Below, piece after piece: positions 8,405 to 16,302 of a DNA stretch of 34,500 nt. A program made the position numbers and the translations under genes. Positions within the stretch are counted from its first letter, which is position 1; the number at the start of each line of letters is the position of its first letter. The notes below the pieces were generated by a model that was not told the origin of the DNA, searched no databases, and was given only the letters and a program-made list of their open reading frames with translations. This DNA is from an uncultured Eubacteriales bacterium (GTDB lineage Bacteria; Bacillota; Clostridia; Christensenellales; UBA1242): positions 1 through 34,500 of the forward strand of contig CAQFKO010000006.1 of the NCBI GenBank assembly GCA_948787875.1, in the 5' to 3' direction.

Positions 8405-8431
8405 AAAATAAGTAAAACTAGGGGGCATATT

Positions 8432-10723
8432 ATGGAAAATAGCAAATCTTCTAAAATGGAAAAAGTGTTAGAAGCCAAATTTTTGGAGCTCTTTCCCGAA
8501 AAAAAAGAGCGTGAGAAGATTGCGGAAATGACCGCCGAAGAACGCAGACAAACCATTAAAAAAAGACTTATTGAAGATGCTGTTAAAAAAGGACTTTCGG
8601 AAGCTGACTTTGACACCGAAAAAGCTAAGTTTTTTACCGTCAAAATAGACGGAAACAGTCTTTCTGTTTCGCAAACAAGCAAGCTTGGCCGTGCAATAGA
8701 CCTTTTGGAACAAACTGCCCTTAAATATAAAAAACCCGAAAAAGAAAAATCCAAACTTGAAAAAAAGGTTTCACAAGATCCAATTAAAGACGAAAACAAA
8801 CCAAGAGAAAAGTTTAACCTTTATTTTACCTTTAACAATGAAATTCACAACATTATTAAAAACCCAAACATTTCACCAAAAGACAAAATGAACATGCTTA
8901 AAGATTTGATAAAAGAGCAACTTTTGATGCAAGGGCTTAGCAATGCGGAAATAAACTCTTCCCCTTCTAATATTAACATTGTGGGAACAGCCACAAATGC
9001 AATGCTTTTTAATTCAAGAAGCAGCGGAATGACCGAATGTTTGGCTTCATTTTATTACGGCTATTTTATGAACAGAAAAACCGCAAAAGAAATTGAAAAA
9101 ATTAAAAAACAACAAAAAGCCGCTATCATGGATATTCTTGACGACCCTATTCAGTTTATTGACGATATAAGAGAATCGCTTGGATACAAAAGAATGTTGG
9201 GAGAAGATAAAGACGGCGTGCTTAAAGCTTTAAAGGTCGGAAGCGGAAGTTATGACTTGTCTATCGACGAAATCTATGAAACGAATTTTAATGAAGCAGA
9301 ATCAAAAGACAAACCTGTTCATCACGAGGCACTTGCAAGTGAAGGACCTATTGGAATAAATTTTGAGTTTGCAAAACTGACTCCTCAAAGAGGTCCATTT
9401 AAACCTGTGCAATTTAATTCTACCTCAAAAGAGTTTACATTTGTTAACGAGTCAACGAAAAAAACTATATTACAAGCTTTTGAGAAACTTGAAAAAAGAA
9501 AAGCCAATAAAAAACCAAAAACAAAAGTTGTTGAAAAGAGCAATGATGTTGTTATTGATAAAGCTTATTATGATCAATCAAGAGTAAAACCAACTGACTT
9601 TGAAACCACCGTTATTCAAGAGAGTCATACAGACAAAAAGACGGGAGAAGGAACCATTTCAACAACATATACTGCAAAAGGCTATGTTAATGCGGATATA
9701 TCACAATATCTTCAAGAAGCAGCTACATATAACGAAATGCTAAATAAGCATAATGCAAAAACCACATTAGAAATGAGCGAAAAGTTAAAACCTATTGAGA
9801 ATGAATATAGTGCCAATTATGATATGATTATTGATGTTCCAACAGGTATGGGCAGTTTTGATTTTACAGACCCAAACAATAAAACGCAATATTCTTTGAG
9901 TGAAGGCAACAATAAAGCAGAATATCAAGATTTTGACAAAGTTTTGCCAGAACAAAAAACTGAGGGTGACAATATTAAATATGACAACAAAAACAATGAC
10001 ACTCATAACCTTTCTGACGCCGTTGTTGTAGAAGAAAGCAAATCCGGCAAAAAGGCGGAAAATAGCAAAATTTCCGCCGAATATAACATAACAGGTTTTG
10101 CCAATACAACAAACTTTGAAACTCCTAAATTTGACAAAGAAATCAAATTTGAAATGAACATGAGCGAACCAATTTTCATGTCGCCTCCTCAAAATTACAG
10201 CACCGATTATAATATGTCTTTTTCGGCTGATATTAATGGTTTGAATAATTTTGGTATGGAAGTTAATTATTCCGCAACCACAAACAATGACGACTATTTA
10301 AATGCAAAAGAAGAAAAGGTTGAAAAACGCGACGAAGCGGTTGTTGATTTTGAAACTTTTAAAAAGCAAAAAGAAGCACAAAAAGCTCAAAACAAAAAAC
10401 CTGAAAATAAATTAAAGTTGGCTAATTTTAAAACCATTAACAAGTTAAGCAATGTTTCAAATCAAATTTTGCAAAATCAAAAAATATCTGCATTGTCGGC
10501 AGAGGCTAAGCAAGAGCTGGCAAAAATAACCAAGTTTAAAGACCTTGACGTTAATTCTATTTTAGAAAAAGAAGGCGTTTCGCCAGACGAAAGAAATTCT
10601 TTGATAACAAGCAACATTTCAAAAACCATAACAAACAAAACCCCTGTTAACAAAATCAAAAAGCTTAAAGATATTGAAAATGACAAAGACTTAGAAAACA
10701 TTAATAACTTTAAAGAAAAATAA
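8432..10723 (+). CDS. Hypothetical protein, 763 aa, with degenerate Tyr/Asn repeats
   Basis: Not recognised. The ATG follows AGGGGG by six nt. There is no signal peptide or membrane segment, so a cytoplasmic location is expected. Residues 1-130 are charged and helical. Residues 130-290 look like the most ordered part (FNLYFTFNNEIHNIIKNP, MTECLASFYYGYFMN). From about 390 to 630 the sequence is low-complexity and rich in Asn, Asp, Tyr and Phe. A degenerate motif of the type Y-S/A-x-[DEN]-Y-[DN]-[MI] followed by a G-x-x-[ND]F turn recurs near residues 456, 546 and 588. The C-terminal 100 residues are Lys-rich and helical. It has its own promoter and terminator, between divergent gyrB and convergent recF. 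A structural or scaffold role is possible but unsupported. Confidence 0.85.
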   Translation: MENSKSSKMEKVLEAKFLELFPEKKEREKIAEMTAEERRQTIKKRLIEDAVKKGLSEADFDTEKAKFFTVKIDGNSLSVSQTSKLGRAIDLLEQTALKYKKPEKEKSKLEKKVSQDPIKDENKPREKFNLYFTFNNEIHNIIKNPNISPKDKMNMLKDLIKEQLLMQGLSNAEINSSPSNINIVGTATNAMLFNSRSSGMTECLASFYYGYFMNRKTAKEIEKIKKQQKAAIMDILDDPIQFIDDIRESLGYKRMLGEDKDGVLKALKVGSGSYDLSIDEIYETNFNEAESKDKPVHHEALASEGPIGINFEFAKLTPQRGPFKPVQFNSTSKEFTFVNESTKKTILQAFEKLEKRKANKKPKTKVVEKSNDVVIDKAYYDQSRVKPTDFETTVIQESHTDKKTGEGTISTTYTAKGYVNADISQYLQEAATYNEMLNKHNAKTTLEMSEKLKPIENEYSANYDMIIDVPTGMGSFDFTDPNNKTQYSLSEGNNKAEYQDFDKVLPEQKTEGDNIKYDNKNNDTHNLSDAVVVEESKSGKKAENSKISAEYNITGFANTTNFETPKFDKEIKFEMNMSEPIFMSPPQNYSTDYNMSFSADINGLNNFGMEVNYSATTNNDDYLNAKEEKVEKRDEAVVDFETFKKQKEAQKAQNKKPENKLKLANFKTINKLSNVSNQILQNQKISALSAEAKQELAKITKFKDLDVNSILEKEGVSPDERNSLITSNISKTITNKTPVNKIKKLKDIENDKDLENINNFKEK

Positions 10724-10746
10724 AACGGAACACTCCGTTTTATTTT
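10722..10746. terminator. Terminator between the convergent 763-aa gene and recF
   Basis: AAAACGGA (10722-10729) pairs with TCCGTTTT (10734-10741) around ACAC; T tracts follow on the plus strand, and the AAAA arm gives U on the minus strand. The stem begins inside the stop codon of the 763-aa gene. Confidence 0.8.
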
Positions 10747-10750
10747 TTTA

Positions 10751-11875
10751 TTAACTAAATTTAACACTCACAGATTTTTTGAATTGAAGTTTTGTTTTTA
10801 TTTTTGCGCCCTTAACCTTTATTTCCAAATAATCGTTATTCGGCTTAAACTTAAATGCCGTGCCCGTCATCAAAACCTGACAGCCCTCAAACTTTTGATA
10901 AAGTTTTTTTTGCCTTGCCGAGTCAAGTTCACTAAACACATCGTCCAAAACAAGCACGGGCTTTTCGCCAAGCTCATCTTCAAACACTTGCATTTCCGCA
11001 AGTTTGAGTGCAAGCACAATGCTTCGTTGCTGTCCTTGGCTTGCAAAATTTTTTGCGTCAACGCCGTTAAGGTCAAACCTTAGGTCATCTCTGTGCGGAC
11101 CTATGCTGGTGTAGCCTAGTTCCATATCTTTGTCTAAATTAAACTTTAAAGATTTTAAAAGTTCTGATTTTATTTCTTCCGCCGACTCACCCTTTGCACC
11201 CACATAAGATATTTTCAGTTCGTCTGCATCTTTTGAAATATGTTTCATTGTTTGATTTGCCGGCTTTGAAATCTTTGAAATAAAGTTTTTTCTTGTTCTT
11301 ATGATAAGTGATGCAAGAAAGGCCAGCTGCTCGTCCCAAACATCAATTTGGTCTGACAGTATTTCTTTGTTATGAACGGTTTTTAAAAGTTTGTTTCGCT
11401 GAAACAGTACTTTTGAATATCTTTGAACCAAGCTGTAATAACTGCCTGAGAGCTGAGAGATATCTGTGTCCATAAACTCACGGCGCTCCGCAGGTGACTC
11501 GCTAACAATCTTTAAATCGTCGGGCGAAAAATAAACCGCAACCAAGTTTCCGAACACCTCACTCACCTTTTTTACTTCGTTATGATTGACAAAAAAGTGC
11601 TTTCCGCTTTCATTTAAAATGGTTTTTACCTTTAACAGTCCAAAGTTTCTTTCTACCTCGGCTTCAACAAAAAAGCCTTTTTCATTAAATTTAACAAGGT
11701 CGTCGTCGCTGTGCGCTCTTGGGCTTTTTGTGAGCGCGGAAAGCATAAGCGCCTCAACCAAATTGGTTTTGCCCTGTCCGTTTCCGCCACAAATTAAGTT
11801 TATGCCACTCGAAAATTCCACGAAGGTTTCTTCGTAGTTTCTGAAATTTTTGAGCTTTAAATTTTTAACAAACAT
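10751..11875 (-). CDS. recF: DNA replication and repair protein RecF
   Basis: SMC-like ATPase that loads RecA at single-stranded gaps with RecO and RecR. The 374 residues match the family. The start MFVKNLKLKNFRNYEE is typical. The Walker A motif is GGNGQGKTNLVEAL (residues 33-46), the ABC signature is SQGQQRSIVLALKLAE near 280, and Walker B with D-loop is VLVLDDVFSELD near 304. The ATG follows AGAGGAA. recF normally follows dnaN on the dnaA strand; here it is divergent from dnaA across 183 bp and has its own promoter (11892-11920). Confidence 0.96.
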   Translation of the reverse strand: MFVKNLKLKNFRNYEETFVEFSSGINLICGGNGQGKTNLVEALMLSALTKSPRAHSDDDLVKFNEKGFFVEAEVERNFGLLKVKTILNESGKHFFVNHNEVKKVSEVFGNLVAVYFSPDDLKIVSESPAERREFMDTDISQLSGSYYSLVQRYSKVLFQRNKLLKTVHNKEILSDQIDVWDEQLAFLASLIIRTRKNFISKISKPANQTMKHISKDADELKISYVGAKGESAEEIKSELLKSLKFNLDKDMELGYTSIGPHRDDLRFDLNGVDAKNFASQGQQRSIVLALKLAEMQVFEDELGEKPVLVLDDVFSELDSARQKKLYQKFEGCQVLMTGTAFKFKPNNDYLEIKVKGAKIKTKLQFKKSVSVKFS

Positions 11876-11891
11876 AAACTTCCTCTTTTAA

Positions 11892-11920
11892 ATTATAGCC
11901 AAATTAGCAAAAATTGTCTA
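11892..11920 (-). promoter_or_regulatory. recF promoter
   Basis: On the minus strand: TAGACA (11920-11915), 17-nt spacer, TATAAT (11897-11892). The -35 box lies inside the first copy of a direct repeat. Confidence 0.7.
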
Positions 11921-11962
11921 ATAAAAAGCTTCGATTTTGCTTACGCTAACAAAAATTGTTTA
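11905..11962 (+). repeat. Two phased direct repeats in the recF-dnaA intergenic region
   Basis: TARCAAAAATTGTYTA occurs at 11905-11920 and 11947-11962, with 14 of 16 bases identical and start points 42 bp apart (four helical turns). They lie between the divergent recF and dnaA promoters. They could be binding sites for DnaA or a local regulator, but do not resemble the TTATCCACA box. Confidence 0.5.
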
Positions 11963-12024
11963 TTTAGTTTTTGGATTTTTTTGCTTAAAATATGCTTGAT
12001 TTTTAAATCAATTGATTGTATTAT

Positions 12025-12030
12025 TATAAT
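12025..12030 (+). promoter_or_regulatory. Probable -10 box of dnaA
   Basis: TATAAT, 28 nt upstream of the GTG start. The -35 position (TTTAAA, 12002-12007, 17-nt spacer) is a poor match, so activator dependence or another start site is possible. Confidence 0.5.
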
Positions 12031-12058
12031 ACATTAATTTATTAACTTGGAGGTTTTT

Positions 12059-13447
12059 GTGGACGGCGGCGATTTTATCTCTACAAGCAGTATGGACATT
12101 GGTTATATTTGGCAAAATATTTTAGATGAAATTGCCAAAGATTTTTCTGTTTTGACTTATGAAGTTTGGCTTAAAAACCTTGAAATTGTTGATATCAAAG
12201 ATAACATTTTGGTTATTTCGGCAAACACAAGGTCCATTCGCGAAACCCTTCTTAGAAAAGAAAACAAAACAAAACTTGTTAACGCTGCACACAGAGCTTA
12301 CAGACCTATAACAAATCTTGAAATTGTGGTTAAAGAAGAACAAGAAGAAGAAAAACCTTCTAAACCTGTTTCAAAGGCAGAGGTTATTGAAAAAGCAGAA
12401 GCAGACAATTCTATTGAACAAGACAAGTTTTATTTTAATCCCAAATATACCTTTGACAACTTTATTGTGGGAGGAAGCAATCAGTTTGCTTCGGCTGCCG
12501 CAAAGGCCGTTGCGGAAGCACCAAGTACAAAAATTAATCCGCTGTTTATTTACGGTGGCTCGGGGCTTGGAAAAACTCACCTTTTGCACGCTATCGGAAA
12601 TTATTTGTTTGAACACAAGCCAAAACTTAATGTTATTTATGTAACCACCTATAAATTCACAAACGATTTAATAACCGCCATTCAAAACAACTCTACTGCA
12701 AAATTCCGTGATGTATACAGCAAGGCAGATGTGCTTATTATTGACGATATTCAAGCTCTTATCAAAAAACCTGCCGTTCAAGAACAATTTTTTAACCTTT
12801 TTAATGAGCTTTATCAAAACGGAAAGCAAATTGTTATTACCTCTGACAAACAGCCAAAAGAGCTTAACCCTCTTGAAGAAAGATTAAGATCTCGCTTTGA
12901 ATGGGGCATGCTTGCCGATATTGGTGTGCCAGACATTGAAACAAGAATTGCAATTCTCAGCAAAAAGGCACAAATAGAACGCTATAATGTTTCAAGAGAG
13001 GTTATTGAATATATTGCGGAGGTCGCAACCTCTAATATTCGTGAAATGGAAGGCTTTTTGTCAAGAACAGTGTTTTATTCTAACCTTTTGAAAGAAGACA
13101 TTGTTACCATTGAATCTGCAAGAGAGGCACTGAAAAATATTGCAAAGGCAGACGAAGAAACCGTTGACGCAACAAAAGTTATTGACACTGTTTGCAAATT
13201 CTATGGAATTAAAAAAGAAGAAATGCTTGGCAAACGAAGAACAAAAGAAATTGCCGAAGCAAGACAAATTGCAATGTTTTTGATTACCGAACTTATGAGT
13301 TTGCCTCTTGAATCTGTGGGCGATATTTTTGGAAAAAATCATGCTACTGTTATTTATGCAAAATCCAAAGTGCTTGAAGATATGAAAAAATCCAAAAAAC
13401 TTGAAGTTCAAATCAACGACCTCAAACAAATGATTGAAGGTAAATAA
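12059..13447 (+). CDS. dnaA: Chromosomal replication initiator DnaA
   Basis: AAA+ initiator that binds origin boxes and melts the origin. A GTG at 12059 is chosen because it follows GGAGG (12049-12053) by five nt; an in-frame TTG at 12047 lies upstream of that site, and an ATG at 12092 lacks one. The 462 residues show domain I, a short Lys/Glu linker, FDNFIVGGSNQFA, Walker A GGSGLGKTHLLHAIG, Walker B VLIIDDIQ, an arginine-finger region ERLRSRFEWG, and domain IV with EARQIAMFLITELM. The DNA-recognition signature, normally GRDHTTV-[IL]-HA, reads GKNHATVIYA. So the positions equivalent to E. coli Asp433 and Thr435, which contact DNA, are Asn and Ala. It leads an operon with dnaN 15 nt downstream. 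Confidence 0.97.
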   Translation: MDGGDFISTSSMDIGYIWQNILDEIAKDFSVLTYEVWLKNLEIVDIKDNILVISANTRSIRETLLRKENKTKLVNAAHRAYRPITNLEIVVKEEQEEEKPSKPVSKAEVIEKAEADNSIEQDKFYFNPKYTFDNFIVGGSNQFASAAAKAVAEAPSTKINPLFIYGGSGLGKTHLLHAIGNYLFEHKPKLNVIYVTTYKFTNDLITAIQNNSTAKFRDVYSKADVLIIDDIQALIKKPAVQEQFFNLFNELYQNGKQIVITSDKQPKELNPLEERLRSRFEWGMLADIGVPDIETRIAILSKKAQIERYNVSREVIEYIAEVATSNIREMEGFLSRTVFYSNLLKEDIVTIESAREALKNIAKADEETVDATKVIDTVCKFYGIKKEEMLGKRRTKEIAEARQIAMFLITELMSLPLESVGDIFGKNHATVIYAKSKVLEDMKKSKKLEVQINDLKQMIEGK

Positions 13448-13462
13448 AGGAGATATTATTTT

Positions 13463-14566
13463 ATGAAACTTATTTGTGAAGGATTAGATTTAAGTGACGC
13501 AGTGTTAAAGGTAATAAGAGCCACCGCTGTAAGAACCACCAACCCTATTTTAGAAGGTATAAAGCTTCATGCAAGCGAAGACAGCCTTACACTTTCTGCA
13601 ACAGACCTTGAAATTTCTATTGAAAAAACCATTCCTGCCGATGTTAAAGTTGCGGGAGATGTGGTTGCTCCGGGAAAGTTTTTTGCTGACTTTGTAAAAA
13701 AATTGTCTAATGAACAAATCGAACTTTCGCTTACAAAAGAAAACACCATTAAAATCAAATACACCGATTCAGAAGGCTTTTTGCAATGCCTTAGCGTTGA
13801 AGAGTTTCCAATTATAAGAGAACTCTCTGCAAGTGACAAAATCACTCTTAAAAGCAGTGATCTCAAAAAACTTATAGACAAAACTATCTTTTCTGTTGCT
13901 GTTGACGACGCAAGACCTATTCTTAAAGGCTGTTTGTTTGAATATGAAAACGGAACTCTTACCGCTGTTGCTCTTGACGGCTATCGCCTTGCAATGGTAA
14001 AAACCTCTGCAAGTTGCACCGCTTCAAAAATGAGCTTTATTGTTCCTGCAAGATGCCTTGGTGAAATTTCTAAGCTTGTTGAAGCCAATGACGACGACAT
14101 TGAACTTTCGCTTGACCAAAACCACATGAGCATTGTGAGCGGTTCTGTAAAAATTATTACAAGATTGCTTGAAGGCGAATTTATTAATTATAAGCAAGTT
14201 ATTCCAGCTAGTTCAACAACAACCATTCTTGTTAGTAAAGCTCAACTTGAAGACGGCTTAGACAGAGCAAGCCTTCTTGCAAGAATGGACAAAAACAATC
14301 TTGTTAAATTTGATATACGCGACAAAATTTTAACACTTACCTCTGCTTCCAACATTGGTAATGTAACAGAAAATATCACAATTTCGCTTGAAGGAAAAGA
14401 TATTGTTATTGCATTTAATGCAAGATACCTTTCTGACTGCATGCACACAATTAGTGACGAATTTATAAAAATTAACTTCTCTTCAAGCATTGCCCCATGC
14501 ACTATTTGCTCGGCTGAAAGTGACGATTATTTGTATTTGATTTTGCCTGTAAGAATTGTTGAATAA
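13463..14566 (+). CDS. dnaN: DNA polymerase III beta sliding clamp
   Basis: The ring-shaped processivity clamp of the replicase. The 367 residues are typical and comprise three clamp domains. Family features include ATDLEISIE near residue 50, FADFVKKL, the FSVAVDDARPILKGCLFE stretch near 137-154, DGYRLA near 172, and a C-terminus ending YLYLILPVRIVE, where the clamp's peptide-binding pocket ends. The ATG follows AAAGGAGA. It is the second gene of the dnaA operon, and recF, which usually follows, is replaced by a membrane protein gene. Confidence 0.97.
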   Translation: MKLICEGLDLSDAVLKVIRATAVRTTNPILEGIKLHASEDSLTLSATDLEISIEKTIPADVKVAGDVVAPGKFFADFVKKLSNEQIELSLTKENTIKIKYTDSEGFLQCLSVEEFPIIRELSASDKITLKSSDLKKLIDKTIFSVAVDDARPILKGCLFEYENGTLTAVALDGYRLAMVKTSASCTASKMSFIVPARCLGEISKLVEANDDDIELSLDQNHMSIVSGSVKIITRLLEGEFINYKQVIPASSTTTILVSKAQLEDGLDRASLLARMDKNNLVKFDIRDKILTLTSASNIGNVTENITISLEGKDIVIAFNARYLSDCMHTISDEFIKINFSSSIAPCTICSAESDDYLYLILPVRIVE

Positions 14567-14576
14567 GGATTTTATT

Positions 14577-15317
14577 ATGAATAGTTTTAAAAAAGACCTT
14601 GCCTGCAACATAACACTGATTGCAGTTTTAGTGTTTTCGGCAGTGCATTTGATACTTGTTACCCTTAATTTGTTTGGAGCAGTCAATCTTAATATCAGAG
14701 ATGGCTTTAACTATATTGTTGCCTATGTTTTGATTTTTGTTTGTTTGGCACTTTATGTTCTTGGATTCTTTATAACCAAACTAAAAAATGTTGACTTCCC
14801 TAAGTGGCTAAGAATTTGCTTTTATGTTGCGTTTTATATTTTTACCAATATCTATTATATATTTGGGCTTCATGACAATGTTTTCGGATTGATATTTCTT
14901 TTTGCATATATTGCATTTTTGGTTAACATTGTTTCAGTTTCGGTGTTTTACAATGTTCAAAAAGACGACAAATACAGACTGAAAACTTCAAAGCCTTTTA
15001 TAACAACCTCTATCTTTTTGTATTCATTGGGCGCTATGTTTGTAATTGAGCTTTTGTCAGTTGCATTCAAGGCATTTATGCCGATTGAACTTGCCACCGC
15101 AACCGTTGCGGCTGTGGTTGTGGAAATTTCAACTTGTTTGCTTGTTACAATTATTATGGCAGTAATTTTTGACCAAAGCTTAACAAAATCAAAAAAGCTT
15201 ATTAACAGCTGTCTTGTTAAAACAAGAATAAGAAATACCGAAAGCGTAAAAGAAAAGCCTGCCGAACCAGCAAAGGCTGAAACAAAAACAAACAAAAAAG
15301 TTGAAGATAAAAAATAA
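14577..15317 (+). CDS. Hypothetical six-segment membrane protein
   Basis: Not recognised. The ATG at 14577 is preferred because it follows TAAGGA; an in-frame TTG at 14556 would overlap dnaN. The 246-residue product has six apparent membrane segments: about residues 10-31, 46-66, 77-98, 103-125, 140-164 and 174-200. A charged cytoplasmic tail rich in Lys, Glu and Ala follows (EKPAEPAKAETKTNKK). It lies 10 nt after dnaN and ends the dnaA operon before a strong terminator. Co-transcription with the replication genes suggests a shared growth-linked expression, not a known function. Confidence 0.85.
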   Translation: MNSFKKDLACNITLIAVLVFSAVHLILVTLNLFGAVNLNIRDGFNYIVAYVLIFVCLALYVLGFFITKLKNVDFPKWLRICFYVAFYIFTNIYYIFGLHDNVFGLIFLFAYIAFLVNIVSVSVFYNVQKDDKYRLKTSKPFITTSIFLYSLGAMFVIELLSVAFKAFMPIELATATVAAVVVEISTCLLVTIIMAVIFDQSLTKSKKLINSCLVKTRIRNTESVKEKPAEPAKAETKTNKKVEDKK

Positions 15318-15349
15318 TTTTGTATAAATATTTAAAATAAGAACAATCC

Positions 15350-15397
15350 CCCGCACAATACTTTGCCCTTTTGCAAATAATTGTGCGGGATTTTTTT
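15350..15397 (+). terminator. Terminator of the dnaA operon
   Basis: CCCGCACAAT (15350-15359) pairs perfectly with ATTGTGCGGG (15380-15389), with an inner TTTGC/GCAAA stem (15362-15366, 15373-15377), followed by A and seven T. Confidence 0.92.
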
Positions 15398-15436
15398 ATA
15401 AACAAAATAATGTCAATAAATTTTGTTGCCAGAGGG

Positions 15437-15465
15437 TTGACATTAATCTTAATTTTTAATATAAT
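15437..15465 (+). promoter_or_regulatory. Consensus promoter of the rpmH operon
   Basis: TTGACA (15437-15442), exactly 17 nt, TATAAT (15460-15465): a full consensus match, as expected for a ribosomal protein operon. Confidence 0.9.
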
Positions 15466-15477
15466 AAGGCGGTAACT

Positions 15478-15540
15478 ATGCTTTTTAAGAGCAAAAATGC
15501 TTTTAAGGCAAATAACAAAACTTTTAGGAGAATATTATGA
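15478..15540 (+). CDS. Possible 20-codon leader peptide upstream of rpmH
   Basis: ATG at 15478 opens a 20-codon frame (MLFKSKNAFKANNKTFRRIL) whose TGA stop overlaps the rpmH ATG as ATGA. The expected transcription start is only about six nt before it. The peptide is basic, as L34 is. It could couple translation to rpmH or be chance; no homologue is recognised. Confidence 0.3.
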   Translation: MLFKSKNAFKANNKTFRRIL

Positions 15541-15674
15541 AAAGAACTTATCAACCAAAAAAGAACCACAAACACAAAGTTCATGGTTTTAGAGAAAAGA
15601 TGAGAACAAAGGGCGGCAGAAGACAACTTGCAAGACGCAGAAACAAAGGTCGCAAAGAACTCATCAGAAAGTAG
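15537..15674 (+). CDS. rpmH: 50S ribosomal protein L34
   Basis: The 45 residues match L34 almost throughout: it begins MKRTYQPKK, continues HGFREKMRTKGGRRQLARRR and ends NKGRKELIRK. It is a basic component of the large ribosomal subunit. The ATG follows TTAGGAGAATATT, a good ribosome site. It is first in the rpmH-rnpA-yidD-yidC-jag operon, with rnpA six nt downstream. In most relatives this operon is divergent from dnaA; here it is downstream of dnaN on the same strand. Confidence 0.98.
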   Translation: MKRTYQPKKNHKHKVHGFREKMRTKGGRRQLARRRNKGRKELIRK

Positions 15675-15680
15675 GCTGCT

Positions 15681-16034
15681 ATGCTTAAACGAGAAAACAG
15701 GCTTAAAAAAAGGTATCAATACAGCTATGTTTACAGAGCGGGCAAAAAAGCCAGCGGAAACGCACTGACGCTTTATGCCTCAACTTCTAAAACAAAGTTT
15801 ATAAAAGTGGGCTTTTGTGTTACCAAAAAGGTCGGAAAAGCAACAAGAAGAAACCTTGCACGCCGAAGACTTCGCGAAATCATTAAAAAACAGTTGCCAA
15901 ATTTGAAACAAAATTATAACATTATTATAGTTGCAAAAGATAATATTTTATCAGTCACATTTGCAGACCTTCAAGCAGAACTTATCACTTTGCTTGAAAA
16001 ATTAGGTTTATTTGAAAATGAAAAAAGCAATTAA
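15681..16034 (+). CDS. rnpA: Ribonuclease P protein component
   Basis: Protein cofactor of RNase P, which with the catalytic RNA removes 5' leaders from pre-tRNA. The 117 residues fit the family. The N-terminus MLKRENRLKKRYQYSYVYRAGKK and the central FCVTKKVGKATRRNLARRRLREI contain the conserved basic RNR-type helix (R-R-N-x-x-R-R). The start has only a weak ribosome site (GTAGG), six nt after rpmH, so coupling to rpmH is likely. yidD begins inside its last codons. Confidence 0.95.
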   Translation: MLKRENRLKKRYQYSYVYRAGKKASGNALTLYASTSKTKFIKVGFCVTKKVGKATRRNLARRRLREIIKKQLPNLKQNYNIIIVAKDNILSVTFADLQAELITLLEKLGLFENEKSN

Positions 16035-16293
16035 AGTTATTATCAGTATTCCAAAATATATCGCGCTGTTTTTTGTTGCCTTGTTTAAATTTTGCATATC
16101 CCCATTTATTCCCCATTCATGCAAATTCAAGCCAACTTGCTCAATTTATTCGAGCCGGTGCTTTGCAGAGTGGGGATTTTTTAAAGGTTTGGGATTAACA
16201 ATTGGCAGGATTTGCAGATGCAATCCGTTTGCAAAAGGCGGAACAGACGATGTTCCTATTAACCCAAAGCGAAGATATAAAAATTTTATGTAA
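16018..16293 (+). CDS. yidD: Membrane protein insertion efficiency factor YidD
   Basis: Small membrane-associated protein that aids YidC-dependent insertion. The start ATG at 16018 overlaps the end of rnpA by 17 nt; an in-frame TTG lies two codons upstream. The product of 91 residues has a hydrophobic N-terminal helix and the family signature CKFKPTCSIYSSRCF, then EWGFFKGLGLTIGRICRCNPF and GGTDDVP. All four family cysteine positions expected from the signature are present. yidC follows after nine nt. Confidence 0.95.
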   Translation: MKKAIKVIISIPKYIALFFVALFKFCISPFIPHSCKFKPTCSIYSSRCFAEWGFFKGLGLTIGRICRCNPFAKGGTDDVPINPKRRYKNFM

Positions 16294-16302
16294 GGAGAAA
16301 TC

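Noticed and set aside
11876..12058. recF-dnaA gap as the replication origin
   Set aside because: It is AT-rich with two phased repeats but has no recognisable DnaA boxes or unwinding element, so only the repeats are reported.
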